Shown: positions 26,845 to 36,463, numbered from the stretch's first letter. The stretch: DNA of 64,000 nucleotides from Roseiarcus sp963820775 (GCA_963820775.1 CAWGBF010000015.1:1116001-1180000), one strand, 5' to 3'. Numbers and translations: made by a program. The notes: a model not told the origin generated them from the sequence alone.

Positions 26845-28899
26845 TCAGGCGAGACCGGTCGCCTTCCAACTCGGCCCGGGATTGATGCTGACGGCGCCGC
26901 CGCCGACCAGGCTGGTCCCGTTCATGTCCCAGATCGAGATTTGGCCGTTGGTGTTCTGAAAAAGGATGTCGGCGCCGCCGCCGCCGATTCCGATCGCGCG
27001 CCAGTTCGGCCCAGGATTGGGGCTCACGGGTCCGCCGCCGATCAGGGTGTTGCCGTTCATTTCCCAGATCGAGACTTGGCCGCTGCTCTTGTTTTGGAAG
27101 AGGATATCGGAAAGGCCGTCGTGGTTGAAATCGCCGGTTCCGATCGCTTTCCAGTTCGGCCCAGGATTGGGGCTCACGGGACCGCCGCCGATCAGATGGT
27201 TCTCGTTCATTTCCCAGATCGAAACCTGGCCGCTGCTCTTGTTTTGGAAGAGGATGTCCGAGTGGCCGTCGCCGTTGAAATCACCCGTCCCGACCGCGCG
27301 CCAACTCGGCCCAGGATTGGGGCTCACGGGCCCGCCGGCGATCAAGCTGTTGCCGTTCATCTCCCAGATCGAGGCTTGGCCGGTGCTCGTATTCTGCCAC
27401 AGGATGTCGGAGAGGCCGTCGTCGTTGAAATCGCCGGTTCCGATCGCTTTCCAGTTCGGCCCAGGATTGGGCCTGACGGGACCGCCACCGATCAAGACAT
27501 TCCCGTTCATTTCCCAGATCGAGGCCTGGCCCGTCTTGGCGTTCTGCCAGAGGATGTCCGAATTGCCTTCGCCATAGAAATTGCCCGTTCCGATCGCTTT
27601 CCAACTCGGCCCGGGATTGGGGGTCACGGGGCCCCCGCCAGTCAAGCTGGCCCCCGACACATTCCAGATCGAGGCCTGCCCGCCCGTATTCTGAAAAAGG
27701 ATCCTGTTGCCTAACGCCTGGTTCAGCGCAGTCAGATCAGCCGGAAATAGCCCTAGGGACCCGGTCCCGGCGATGGCGTTGACCTCAATTGTTCCCGCGG
27801 CCGTGCCGTTGGTCGTCCACAATTCACTATGGCCGCTTGAATCGACGCCATTGAACAGCACCGCACCGTCGTAAAGGGTGAATCCGGAAGGGTTCAATCC
27901 GACTGTGGTCGTCGCCGCTCCGGCGATGCCGGTCAGCATGTGGGTGCCGGTCGCAGTTCCGTTCGTCATCCACAGCTGCGGGCGACCCGATTGGTCGAGG
28001 CCGCGGAACAGGACCTCGCCGTTATAGACGATGAGGTCGCTCGGAGCGAGCCCTGAAGGATCGGCGCCGGTTATGTCGGTCAATTCGTGCGTGCCGGCGG
28101 CGGTCCCGTTCGTCACCCACAAACCCATATCGCCGCTGGCGTCGAGGCCGCTGAACAGGACTTCGCCGTTGTAGACCGTGAGGTTGGTCGGATTTAATCC
28201 GGCGCCGCCCGTTCCCGCGACGAGCTCCTGGGTGCCGCCGGCGGTCCCATTTGTCACCCATAAGCCGGACCGGCCGTTGCTGTCGACGCCGTTGAACAGC
28301 ACCTCATTTTTAAAGATGGCCATGTCGGTCGGGTCTAGTCCGGTCGTCGACGCCGCCACGCCGGTCAGTTCTTGTGTTCCCAGGGCTGTGCCATCCGTGA
28401 CCCACAGGCCGAGATGGCCCGCTATGTCCACGCCACTGAACAGCGCCATGCCGTTGAAGGCCGTTAAGTCGGTTGGGGCTATCCCGGCTGACGCCGCCCC
28501 GACGATGCCGGCGAGCTCCATTGTGCCGGCAGCCGTCCCGTCTGTCGTCCACAATCCAGTCTGGCCGTCCGAGTTTATGCCGCTGAAGAGCGCCTCGCCG
28601 CCAAAGACTGTCAGGTCGGCCGGAGCAAGCCCCGCCAAACTCGCGTCGGCGATGGAGGTCAGCTCCGTCGTGCCTACGGCCGTGCCGTTTGTGGTCCACA
28701 ACCCTAACTTGCCGCTCGAGTTGACCCCCGCGAACAGAACTTGACCGCCAAGAACTGTCAGGGCGCCGGGAGAGACCCCCGAGGCGCCCGCTCCGGTCAC
28801 CGCTAACTCAAATGTTCCGCTCCCGGCGCCGTTCGTCGCCCAAAGACCACTATTATTGAGCGCGTCCTTGCCTTGGAAAAGAACAATGTTTGGCAGCAC
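26845..28899 (-). CDS. Tandem-repeat protein: eight ELWxxDGT repeats plus six FG-GAP/VCBS-type repeats (copy B)
   Basis: A 684-residue paralogue of copy A with the same order of parts. Eight N-terminal units read GLWVTNGTAAGTHELT and variants, with Asn frequently replacing the Asp of the DGT turn. Six C-terminal units read GTGDFNHDGLSDILFQN, SIWEMNGN and NPGPNW. The start MLPNIVLFQGKDA mirrors copy A, so neither has a cleavable leader. The FG-GAP part is more conserved between copies than the N-terminal part, as if homogenised by recombination. Role unknown; a surface-exposed structural or binding protein is an inference. Confidence 0.8.
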   Translation of the reverse strand: MLPNIVLFQGKDALNNSGLWATNGAGSGTFELAVTGAGASGVSPGALTVLGGQVLFAGVNSSGKLGLWTTNGTAVGTTELTSIADASLAGLAPADLTVFGGEALFSGINSDGQTGLWTTDGTAAGTMELAGIVGAASAGIAPTDLTAFNGMALFSGVDIAGHLGLWVTDGTALGTQELTGVAASTTGLDPTDMAIFKNEVLFNGVDSNGRSGLWVTNGTAGGTQELVAGTGGAGLNPTNLTVYNGEVLFSGLDASGDMGLWVTNGTAAGTHELTDITGADPSGLAPSDLIVYNGEVLFRGLDQSGRPQLWMTNGTATGTHMLTGIAGAATTTVGLNPSGFTLYDGAVLFNGVDSSGHSELWTTNGTAAGTIEVNAIAGTGSLGLFPADLTALNQALGNRILFQNTGGQASIWNVSGASLTGGGPVTPNPGPSWKAIGTGNFYGEGNSDILWQNAKTGQASIWEMNGNVLIGGGPVRPNPGPNWKAIGTGDFNDDGLSDILWQNTSTGQASIWEMNGNSLIAGGPVSPNPGPSWRAVGTGDFNGDGHSDILFQNKSSGQVSIWEMNENHLIGGGPVSPNPGPNWKAIGTGDFNHDGLSDILFQNKSSGQVSIWEMNGNTLIGGGPVSPNPGPNWRAIGIGGGGADILFQNTNGQISIWDMNGTSLVGGGAVSINPGPSWKATGLA

Positions 28900-29287
28900 G
28901 GCGCACCTTCACTCTGACGACAGTCGATACAGATCGCTTGCGAATGGCGACCCTGCGCCCGCGACCGGTTGCACAATCTACGCGTGTTGGTGAAATGACC
29001 GCTTAACCGCGAGCGGTCGCGCAGGACTCCTATGTTTAACGACTAACAGATGCCTGCCGGAGAGGGCGCAAGTCGATGCTTTCTCTGCTCCGCAGCCTGG
29101 AGCGAAAGGGATAGAAGGCCCGCAGGGTCCCCTCGCGGCCGCCAAGAGGCGCGCGCCTGCGCAGTCCGGCCTTGACGCCCGGCGCCTGCCCGTTCAGCTG
29201 GGGTCAGAACGCAGGAGCAGCCCGCGCTGGGCGGCGCGGGCTGCTCATTGATCGCTCAATCCGAAGAAGGGCGAAGCGAAGCGACCC
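28900..29287. other. Region between repeat gene copy B and clpA
   Basis: 388 bp. It holds the promoter side of copy B and the strong hairpin at 29215-29246. No coding sequence or RNA gene recognised. Confidence 0.5.
29215..29246 (-). terminator. Strong 12-bp hairpin after clpA
   Basis: Arms GAGCAGCCCGCG and CGCGGGCTGCTC pair perfectly around an 8-nt loop, about 40 nt beyond the clpA stop. There is no following T-run on either strand, so it may act as a transcript 3' stabiliser or a Rho-assisted terminator rather than a classical intrinsic one. Confidence 0.55.
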
Positions 29288-31712
29288 TTAGGGTTCTTCG
29301 GGAGCAGGCTCCTTGTCGTCAGCGTCCGAGTTGGCGGGCTCCACCCGCTTGCGCGACCGCCGCGCACCGGCCGCCACGATCAGATCGCGCTCGAGTCGCG
29401 GTTGGGCCGGCCCCTCCGGATAGACGAAGCTAAGCTTCTTCGCCCCGGTCTCGTCGGCGGTGACGACGACTTTGACCACGCCCCCGCCTTTGAGCCGCCC
29501 GAACAGGACCTCGTCGGCGAGCGGCGTCTTGATCTGGGTCTGGATCACGCGCGCCATGGGACGCGCCCCCATCGCCTCGTCGTAGCCGTTCTTGACCAGC
29601 CACTCGCGCGCCTCGTCCGTGAGTTCGATCGTCACATTGCGGTCGCTGAGCTGAGCCTCGAGCTGAAGGATGAACTTGTCGACCACGCGGGCGATGACGC
29701 CTTCCGGCAGCCGTGCGAACGGCACGATGGCGTCGAGCCGGTTGCGGAACTCAGGCGCGAACAGCCGGTCGATTGCCTCGGTGTCGTCGCCCTCCCGCTT
29801 CGACTTGTGGAAGCCGAAGGCCGCGCCAGCCAGATCTCGCGCCCCCGCGTTGGTAGTCATGATCAGGATCACGTTGCGGAAGTCGATCTGTTTGCCCGAG
29901 TGATCGGTGAGCTTGCCGTGGTCCATGATCTGCAACAGGATGTTGAACAGGTCGGGATGGGCCTTCTCGATCTCGTCCAGCAGCAGAACCGAATGCGGGT
30001 GCTGATCGATGGCGTCCGTCAGCAGGCCGCCCTGGTCGAAGCCGACGTAGCCTGGGGGCGCGCCGATCAGGCGCGAGACCGTATGGCGCTCCATATATTC
30101 CGACATGTCGAAGCGGATCAGCTCCAATCCGAGGCTGATCGAAAGCTGACGGGCGGCCTCCGTCTTGCCGACGCCGGTCGGGCCAGAGAACAGGTAGCAG
30201 CCAATCGGCTTCTCGGCGTCTCGCAACCCGGCGCGGGCGAGCTTGATCGCCGAGGCCAGCGCCGCCACAGCTTCGTCCTGGCCATAGACGGCGCGCTTCA
30301 AGGTCTCCTCGAGGTGCTGGAGCACCTCGGTGTCGTCCTTCGACACCGACTTCGGCGGGATGCGCGCCATCGAGGCGACAGTCGCCTCGATCTCCTTGAC
30401 GCCGATCGTCTTCTTGCGCTTCGGCTCCGGCACCAGCATCTGCGAGGCGCCGGTCTCGTCGATGACGTCGATCGCCTTGTCGGGCAGCTTGCGGTCGTGG
30501 ATGTAGCGCGATGACAACTCCACCGCCGCCTTCACCGCCTCTCCGGTGTAGCGCAGCTTGTGGAACTCCTCGAAATAGGGCTTAAGACCTTTCAGGATCT
30601 CGATCGCGTCGGCGACGCTGGGCTCCTTGACGTCGATCTTCTGGAACCGGCGGACCAGCGCCCTGTCCTTCTCGAAATACTGTCGGTATTCCTTGTAAGT
30701 CGTGGAACCGATGCAGCGAAGCGTCCCTTGCGCCAAGGCGGGCTTGAGCAGGTTCGAGGCGTCCATCGCGCCGCCCGAAGTGGCTCCGGCGCCGATGACG
30801 GTATGGATCTCGTCGATGAACAGAATGGCGTCCTTGTGCTGCTCGATCTCCTTCATCACCTGCTTCAGGCGCTCTTCGAAATCGCCGCGATAGCGCGTGC
30901 CAGCGAGCAGCGCGCCCATGTCGAGCGCGAAGACGGTCGAATCGGCTAAAACCTCAGGCACGTCCGCATTGATGATCTTGCGCGCCAGGCCCTCGGCGAT
31001 CGCCGTTTTGCCGACGCCCGGATCGCCAACCAGGAGCGGATTGTTCTTCTGCCGGCGGCACAGCACCTGGATGGTGCGCTGCACTTCCGCCTCCCGGCCA
31101 ATGAGCGGATCGATGCGCCCCTCTCGCGCCTTCCGATTGAGGTTGACGCAATAAGCTTCCAAAGCGCCTTCCTTTTTCTTTGAATCTGAGCTGTCCTTCG
31201 AGTCCTTGGAATCACGCGAACTCGTGCTCTTCGTCGGTCCCGCGCGGCAAGCGCGATGTGTCGGAGGCGCCAGGACGCTTGGCGATCCCATGGCTGATGT
31301 AGTTCACCGCGTCATAGCGGGTCATGTCCTGCTCTTGCAGGAAGTATGCCGCGTGCGTTTCGCGCTCGGCGAAAATGGCGACCAGCACGTTCGCGCCCGT
31401 CACCTCTTCGCGACCGGACGACTGGACGTGGAACGCCGCGCGCTGCACGACGCGCTGGAAGCCGTTGGTCGCCTTGGCCTCCTCCTGACTGTCGACAACG
31501 AGGTTTTCGAGTTCGGTGTCGAGGTACTGAACGACGGTCTTGCGCAGCGCGTCGAGGTCGACGCCGCACGCCCGGAGGACAGCCGCCGCATCGACGTCGT
31601 CGATCAGCGCTAGCAGCAGATGCTCGAGGGTGGCGTATTCATGTCGGCGCTCATTAGCGAGTGAGAGCGCTCGACGAAGAGTCTTTTCGAGCGCGCGGGA
31701 GAAAATTGGCAT
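29288..31712 (-). CDS. clpA: ClpA, ATP-dependent Clp protease ATP-binding subunit, frameshifted in the linker
   Basis: AAA+ unfoldase that feeds substrates to ClpP. The N-domain (MPIFSRALEKTLRRALSLAN to SHGIAKRPGAS) is read from 31712. After the hydrophilic linker the frame changes at about 31205-31222, and the second frame carries D1 (Walker A GDPGVGKT, Walker B ILFIDEIHT) and D2 (GPTGVGKTE, LLLDEIEKAH), ending with the C-terminal ARPMARVIQ helix. Removing one coding-strand G in the linker joins the two. Both AAA modules and the ClpA-type N-domain are intact, and the adaptor gene clpS lies just upstream. Confidence 0.9.
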
Positions 31713-31722
31713 CGGGTGCCTT

Positions 31723-32075
31723 TCACTTCTTTTCCATGATGCACTGCAGAGGGTGCTGATTCTTGCGTGCGTGGTCCATCACTTGCGACACCTTGGTCTC
31801 CGCGATCTCGTAGGTGAAGACGCCGCACTCGCCCACGCCGTTGTGGTGCACTTGAAGCATGATCTGCATCGCCTCTTGCTGATCCTTGTTGAAGAACGCC
31901 TGCAAAATTGAGACCACGAACTCCATCGGCGTATAGTCGTCGTTGAGCAAAAGCACGCGATACATATTCGGACGCTTCGTCTGCGTCCGGGTGCGAGTGA
32001 TGACCGCGGCGCCCGCCCCTGGCGTTTCTCCCCCCTCTTGTTGGGTTCGCGCGACGCAGTCGTGCGCACCGCCAC
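31723..32075 (-). CDS. clpS: ClpS, adaptor for N-end rule substrates of ClpAP; start uncertain
   Basis: The conserved core is complete: NMYRVLLLNDDYTPMEFVV (N-degron pocket with the DD pair), HHNGVGECGVFTYE and HPLQCIMEKK at the C-terminus. It delivers N-end rule substrates to ClpA, encoded 10 bp downstream. In the core's own frame no start codon lies near the expected N-terminus. A GTG at 32069 or 32075 in the next frame (VAVRTTASREPNKRG) joins the core if one base is missing in the run of six C at 32030-32035. The long upstream ORF to 32265 is not supported. Confidence 0.8.
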
Positions 32076-32430
32076 CTGCGGCGCGGCCACGCCGAAGCCC
32101 GGGTAGAACCACCGCGCGAGCCGAGCCATTCCCGCTCGGAGTCGAACCACCAACGGATTTGAAGCGGCAGCCACCGAAAGACCCCGATTGACGCCGGTTG
32201 GGCTTGGACTCACATCTACTCGTACGCGAAACCGTAGCAACTACATCTAGCGCGGACCCTAGCAACTATATCTAGGCGCCGCGCGCCGTCGGCGCCAGAT
32301 GTCATACTGAATCGCAGCATTGCCAATTTGGTCGTCACGCGCAAGAGCCTCGTTGCACGCAACTCAGGATCTCCCTTTCTGTTCCGGCTTCCCGCCACGA
32401 TGACAGAATTGGTGGGACGAGGCTGCAAAT

Positions 32431-32458
32431 AAAAAGCCGGCGCTGCAAAGGCGCCGGC
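32431..32458 (-). terminator. Rho-independent terminator of the phasin gene
   Basis: On the minus strand an 8-bp GC stem (GCCGGCGC/GCGCCGGC) with a 7-nt loop is followed by TTTTTATTT. This is the second of two hairpins downstream of the phasin stop. Confidence 0.8.
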
Positions 32459-32476
32459 GTAAGGCCGAACAAAAGA

Positions 32477-32499
32477 GCCGGCGCTGGAAAGGCGCCGGC
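32477..32499 (-). terminator. First tandem hairpin downstream of the phasin gene
   Basis: Same 8-bp stem as the hairpin 41 bp further on, differing by one loop base, followed only by CTCTTTTG. The pair looks like a duplicated terminator. Confidence 0.6.
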
Positions 32500-32551
32500 G
32501 TAGGCTCGAAGGATTTTTCTCGCCGCGGTCGGCGGCGAGAGGATCGTTCAA

Positions 32552-32894
32552 CTACTTCTGCACGCTCGCATAAGCCGTGGTGACTGGCTTCAGAGCGTCG
32601 GAAGCGACGCGAGTGTAGAGCTCGGAGACTTTCGTCGCCTGGGCGACAAAGCCCTCGTAAGCCTGCTTGGCGAACTCGGTCTGAATCTGGATCGCCGATT
32701 CGACGCTGCGCGCGCCGAGAAGCTTCTCGTACATCGCGGTCCCAGCGGCGAAGGCCTTCTTCGAATAATCGGTCGAACTCGGCGGCGATCTCCTGCAGAC
32801 CCTTCGACAAGGTGGCCGAAGCGGTGGTGAACGCCTCGAGCTGGTCTTTCGAGAATTTCTGGAAGTCTTCGAGTGTCGGCGTGGTCGCTGTCAT
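32552..32894 (-). CDS. Phasin (PHA granule-associated protein), frameshifted
   Basis: About 113 residues, phasin_2-type. The N-terminal frame reads TLEDFQKFSKDQLEAFTTAS to EIAAEF; removal of one coding-strand G at 32774 continues TDYSKKAFAAGTAMYEKLLG, then SVESAIQIQTEFAKQAYEGF to the end YASVQK. Amphipathic helical, no signal. Coats polyhydroxyalkanoate granules and controls their size. Expression is probably controlled by PhaR (see operator). The extra base is most likely a sequence error, since both halves are fully family-like. Confidence 0.9.
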
Positions 32895-33287
32895 TGTGGA
32901 GCTCCTTGCGTTGAGTCGGTTTCGCGTCAGAAACGGGGCGAAACCGCGATAAGCGCAATATGTGCAGCGCACAATGAAAGTCAAGATCATTTTGCTGCGC
33001 TGCAGCAAAATTTTCTCCTACAGTGGCGAAGCGCGGTCGCATCTACCTGTGAATAATGAATTATTTCAATTAATTGTGCCGAAATATTTAGCATATGCTT
33101 TATGTCTGTGGAGCCCAGTCGCCCGGTGCTGGGAGCGATTCCAAAGGCTTGCTGAAAATTTCGCTGGTTCTTCGGAATCCCGTTAACCGCTGCGTAACCG
33201 CTCCGGCATATCGTCGCCGACTGTGTGCGTAACGCAACTGTGATCGGCGGCTTGGCCTCGCCGTTGCGTGAAGTCGTGGGGCGTTTC
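32895..33287. other. Divergent promoter region between phasin and carboxypeptidase genes
   Basis: 393 bp. The phasin side carries the PhaR-type operators. The middle (33049-33110) is markedly AT-rich for this genome. The far side leads to the carboxypeptidase start at 33288, with GGGGCG ahead of the ATG. Confidence 0.6.
32961..33010 (-). promoter_or_regulatory. PhaR-type operator and sigma70-like promoter of the phasin gene
   Basis: A perfect dyad of two 9-bp arms, TTTTGCTGC and GCAGCAAAA, surrounds GCT at 32990-33010. It contains CTGC-N3-GCAG, the site reported for the PHA-responsive repressor PhaR. A second dyad TGTGC-AGC-GCACA lies at 32961-32973. On the minus strand TTGACT and CATATT are separated by 16 bp across the second dyad. 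Repressor bound there would block the promoter until PHA accumulates. Confidence 0.65.
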
Positions 33288-34946
33288 ATGGCGTTGCGTA
33301 ACGATTGCTTTGGAATCGGCCGGCTTGCTCGCGTGGCGACCGCGGCCTTGATTTCCGCCTCGACCCTTTGTCTCGCAGGCGCGCCCGCGGAAGCGCATCA
33401 CTACCGGCATTATCGGCATTACGCACACGCGGCTGGTCAAGCGCACTATCCGCGCTATGCGCGCGCCGCGCATTATGCCCATCGCGCATACCCGCATTCC
33501 GCCCGCGTAGCGTCGGGCGCGGTTCCCGGTTCCCCCGCCTTTTCAGCGATCGTCGTCGACGCCAACAGCGGAAGCACGCTTTATTCCGCTGACGAGAACG
33601 GCCTGCGTCATCCCGCTTCGATCACCAAGGTGATGACGCTCTACCTGTTGTTCGAACAACTCGACCGAGGCGCAATGACGCTTCGGACGCTAATTCCAAT
33701 TTCCGAGCACGCCGCAGCGCAAGAGCCGTCGAAGCTTGGCCTCGCTCCCGGCGATTCGATCAGCGTCGAGGATGCGATCAAGGCGGTGGTGACCCGTTCG
33801 GCCAACGACATCGCGGTGGCGATCGCCGAGGCGGTCGGCCAGTCTGAAAGCAATTTCGCCGACATGATGACGCGCAAGGCGCATGCGCTCGGCATGGCGA
33901 ACACGGTCTATCGCAACGCGTCGGGACTTCCCAACGACGAACAGGTGACCACGGCGCGCGATCTGACGATCCTCGGGCGCTCGCTTGAGGAGCGCTTCCC
34001 GCGCTACTTCCGTTACTTCTCGACCGCCCAATTCGACTTCGACGGCGAGATCATCGGCAATCACAATCACCTGCTTGGCCGCGTCGAAGGGGTCGACGGA
34101 ATCAAGACCGGCTACACCAGAGCCTCCGGCTTCAATCTCCTGACCTCAGTCCATCGCGACGGGCGGTCGCTTCTCGCCGTCGTGATGGGCGGGCGCTCCG
34201 CCGCCGGGCGCGACCGGATCATGGAAAATCTGATCGCCGACCACATTGCGGAGGCTTCGACCGCGCATACCGCAACCGCGGTCGGCGACGCTTCGTCGGC
34301 CGAGACGCCTGAGCCGCGCATCGAGTCGGCCGTAGCCCCGCCGGCGCGCGCCCGTCCCGCCAGTGTCGCCGAGGCCAGGATTCAACGCGTTTCCGCCACC
34401 ACAAGCGAAGCGAACGCGACTGGCGAAGGCGACGATGGGGCCGGAGACGAGGAGATTGCGGCGCCCCAGCCGATGCTGGAGGCGCCCGAGGCTGCTCCGC
34501 GCGCGGCGCAGCCGACAGCCGCGGATCTCGGCTTGCTTAAAAGCCCCGCCAAGCCGTCAGCGAAAATTCAGGCCCGGCTGGCGGCGGCAAGCGCGCTAGC
34601 CATGCCGCCGCTGGGACGCCCGGAGAATTCGGCCGACGACGAGCGGCGTCCGGCGCGCGCTTCTCAGCAAGACGAGAACAGCGATGGGGTGGGCCCACGC
34701 GGCTGGATGATCCAGATCGGCGCCCCCGACAACCTCGCCAAGGCCAACGCCCTGTTGAGCCGCGCCCGCGAGCGCAACCGTTCGACGCTCGCCTCGGCCA
34801 AGCCCGTCACGGAGAAGGTGCGCAAAGGCGACGCCACCCTCTATCGCGCGCGTTTCGCCGGCCTGGATGATTCGGCTTCGGCGGAAGCTGCGTGCCGCGC
34901 GCTCAAGCGCACCGGATTTGCCTGCTTCACCGCCCACGACGACTGA
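33288..34946 (+). CDS. D-alanyl-D-alanine carboxypeptidase (S11) with C-terminal SPOR domain
   Basis: A 552-residue periplasmic PBP of the DacA family, trimming pentapeptide stems. It has a signal peptide (VATAALISASTLCLAGAPAEA) and then a His/Tyr-rich linker. The catalytic domain has S111-x-x-K114 (PASITK), S171-A-N173 and K273-T-G. A long Ala/Pro-rich linker follows. The C-terminal SPOR domain (WMIQIGAPDNLAKANALL to FACFTAHDD) binds denuded septal peptidoglycan and targets the enzyme to the division site. I chose the ATG at 33288, closest to the signal peptide. Confidence 0.9.
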   Translation: MALRNDCFGIGRLARVATAALISASTLCLAGAPAEAHHYRHYRHYAHAAGQAHYPRYARAAHYAHRAYPHSARVASGAVPGSPAFSAIVVDANSGSTLYSADENGLRHPASITKVMTLYLLFEQLDRGAMTLRTLIPISEHAAAQEPSKLGLAPGDSISVEDAIKAVVTRSANDIAVAIAEAVGQSESNFADMMTRKAHALGMANTVYRNASGLPNDEQVTTARDLTILGRSLEERFPRYFRYFSTAQFDFDGEIIGNHNHLLGRVEGVDGIKTGYTRASGFNLLTSVHRDGRSLLAVVMGGRSAAGRDRIMENLIADHIAEASTAHTATAVGDASSAETPEPRIESAVAPPARARPASVAEARIQRVSATTSEANATGEGDDGAGDEEIAAPQPMLEAPEAAPRAAQPTAADLGLLKSPAKPSAKIQARLAAASALAMPPLGRPENSADDERRPARASQQDENSDGVGPRGWMIQIGAPDNLAKANALLSRARERNRSTLASAKPVTEKVRKGDATLYRARFAGLDDSASAEAACRALKRTGFACFTAHDD

Positions 34947-34958
34947 CGCGGAGCCTGC

Positions 34959-35666
34959 CTAGCCTTGTCGCTGCATCAGAACATCCTTGGCCTGATTGAC
35001 CCTCGCGGCAAGCGTGGTCGAGCCGCCATGATCTGGATGAAACTTCTTCATCAAGGTTCGATGGGCGCGGATTATATCCGCCGCGCTCGCGCCTTCGGCG
35101 AGACCGAGGACTTCGAACGCTTCCCGGCGCGACATCGCCCCGTCGCCCCCCCGCCTCTGACGCTGACTCTGGTCTGCCTCACGCCAGCCGGCGAACCGGC
35201 GGTCGAGATATGCCTCTAGCAGGCTGACGCCGTCGAGGTCGTCGCGCATGAGCTCCCGACGCAAGGCAATGAGCTCCGGACGCGACAGGGTTTCGACCGC
35301 CCGGGCCGCATAAGCGCCGGCCAGAACCGTTCCGGTCATCGCGCCGCTGTCGTGATCAAGGCGCATTTCGATCATCGCCGACCGGGCGGTGGAGGCCCGT
35401 CCCGGGCGTGAGCCCGCGCCAACATTGCTAAAGCCCGGCGACGCCCCGCCGGGCGTCTTCCACCCGGCGAAGTTCGCCATCATGCCGGCGACCGCCGCCG
35501 CGAGCCCGATCCGGCCGCGCAAAAGCAGGAGCAGCGCGCCGATCATTCCCAGGACGCCGCCGCCATGGCGCACCAAGCGCGCGGCCGTAGCGGCGTCCAT
35601 GCGGCCAAACTGCTTGATCGCCTGCACCAGAAGGAACAGCAAGATCAAGCCTATAACGAGATTCAT
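34959..35666 (-). CDS. Membrane-anchored J-domain (DnaJ-like) protein
   Basis: A 235-residue protein with two N-terminal transmembrane segments (VIGLILLFLLVQAI and GVLGMIGALLLLLRG). The C-terminal J domain has the HPD tripeptide in KKFHPDHGGS. The C-terminal position of J and the membrane anchor recall Tim14/DjlA-like cochaperones that recruit DnaK to the inner membrane. The middle (AVETLSRPELIALRREL) resembles the region preceding J in other alphaproteobacterial members. Confidence 0.8.
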   Translation of the reverse strand: MNLVIGLILLFLLVQAIKQFGRMDAATAARLVRHGGGVLGMIGALLLLLRGRIGLAAAVAGMMANFAGWKTPGGASPGFSNVGAGSRPGRASTARSAMIEMRLDHDSGAMTGTVLAGAYAARAVETLSRPELIALRRELMRDDLDGVSLLEAYLDRRFAGWREADQSQRQRRGGDGAMSRREAFEVLGLAEGASAADIIRAHRTLMKKFHPDHGGSTTLAARVNQAKDVLMQRQG

Positions 35667-35752
35667 TGTCGTAAGGCTTTCGATTGGACAGGCGTTTCGC
35701 CCGAGCTTAACAGCCCGGACTAATCGCCGCCGAAGGCGAAACTACGCCAACT

Positions 35753-36463
35753 TCACGTCCCGCGCATCTGCGACAACAGGAGCCGCGCCTCCGCATCCTT
35801 CGTCGCCTCCCGCAGCAGAGCCGCGTGGCCGCCTGCGGCATAGGCCGCCGCCGCGCGCAGGAGCGCCGCGAGCCTCGCCGAAGCCCCCGCGTCGAAAGCG
35901 CCATAGGCCCCGCCAGTCAGGCGGGCGATCTCGCTGAATACGCGTCTTGCCGCCGGATCGTATCCCTCCTGGAACATGAACGCCTTCACGCCAAGCAGCG
36001 CGAGCTCGCCCGCCAGAGAGGCGAGCGTGTCCGGGTTTTCTTCCATGGCGTCGCCGATAAACACCAGCGCTCCGACCTTGGCGCGCTTGGCTTCATCGCG
36101 CGCATGGGCGAGCACCCTCTTGATCTGGGTCGATCCGCCGCGCACGCCGATGCGGCTCATCAACTCCTTGAGCCCCTGCCCTGCGGAGACGAATTTCGAC
36201 GCCCGGCATTCGTTGAAGCCGCGGAAATAGACGAGCTGCACGTCGAGGCCGCCGAGCCCGGACGCGGCCTCGAACATTTTCGCCTGCAGGGATTGGGCAA
36301 GGTCCCAGGTCGGCTGCCGGCTCATGGTGGCGTCGAGGGCGAAGATCAGCCGTCCGCGGCCGGACGCCGCCGGCGCGGGAACCTTCTTGGCTGCTTCGAC
36401 GAAGGCGGCGACGCCTTCGCCGCCGCCGCGCCGGGTAAGCGCGCTGTCCTTGTCCTTGTCCAT
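35753..36463 (-). CDS. VWA domain-containing protein
   Basis: A 236-residue cytoplasmic protein with a von Willebrand A fold. The MIDAS starts FALDATMSRQPTWD (D-x-T-x-S), with GGSTQIKRVLAHA and LVFIGDAMEENPDT supplying the later metal and strand motifs. There is no signal peptide or transmembrane segment. The start MDKDKDSALTRRGGG was chosen at 36463 as it directly precedes the domain. Metal-dependent protein-protein interaction is inferred; the partner is unknown. Confidence 0.75.
   Translation of the reverse strand: MDKDKDSALTRRGGGEGVAAFVEAAKKVPAPAASGRGRLIFALDATMSRQPTWDLAQSLQAKMFEAASGLGGLDVQLVYFRGFNECRASKFVSAGQGLKELMSRIGVRGGSTQIKRVLAHARDEAKRAKVGALVFIGDAMEENPDTLASLAGELALLGVKAFMFQEGYDPAARRVFSEIARLTGGAYGAFDAGASARLAALLRAAAAYAAGGHAALLREATKDAEARLLLSQMRGT

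Larger units (their letters stand above)
32076..32551. other. Region between clpS and the phasin gene
   Basis: About 475 bp containing the two phasin terminator hairpins and, nearer clpS, a sequence with repeated CTAGCAACTA words (ACATCTAGCG and ATATCTAGGC, 32239-32275). No convincing gene. Confidence 0.5.

Noticed and set aside
29288..31712. Reading clpA as two separate genes (N-domain protein and AAA protein)
   Set aside because: The two frames meet in the variable linker and together give a normal ClpA; one base removal restores it.
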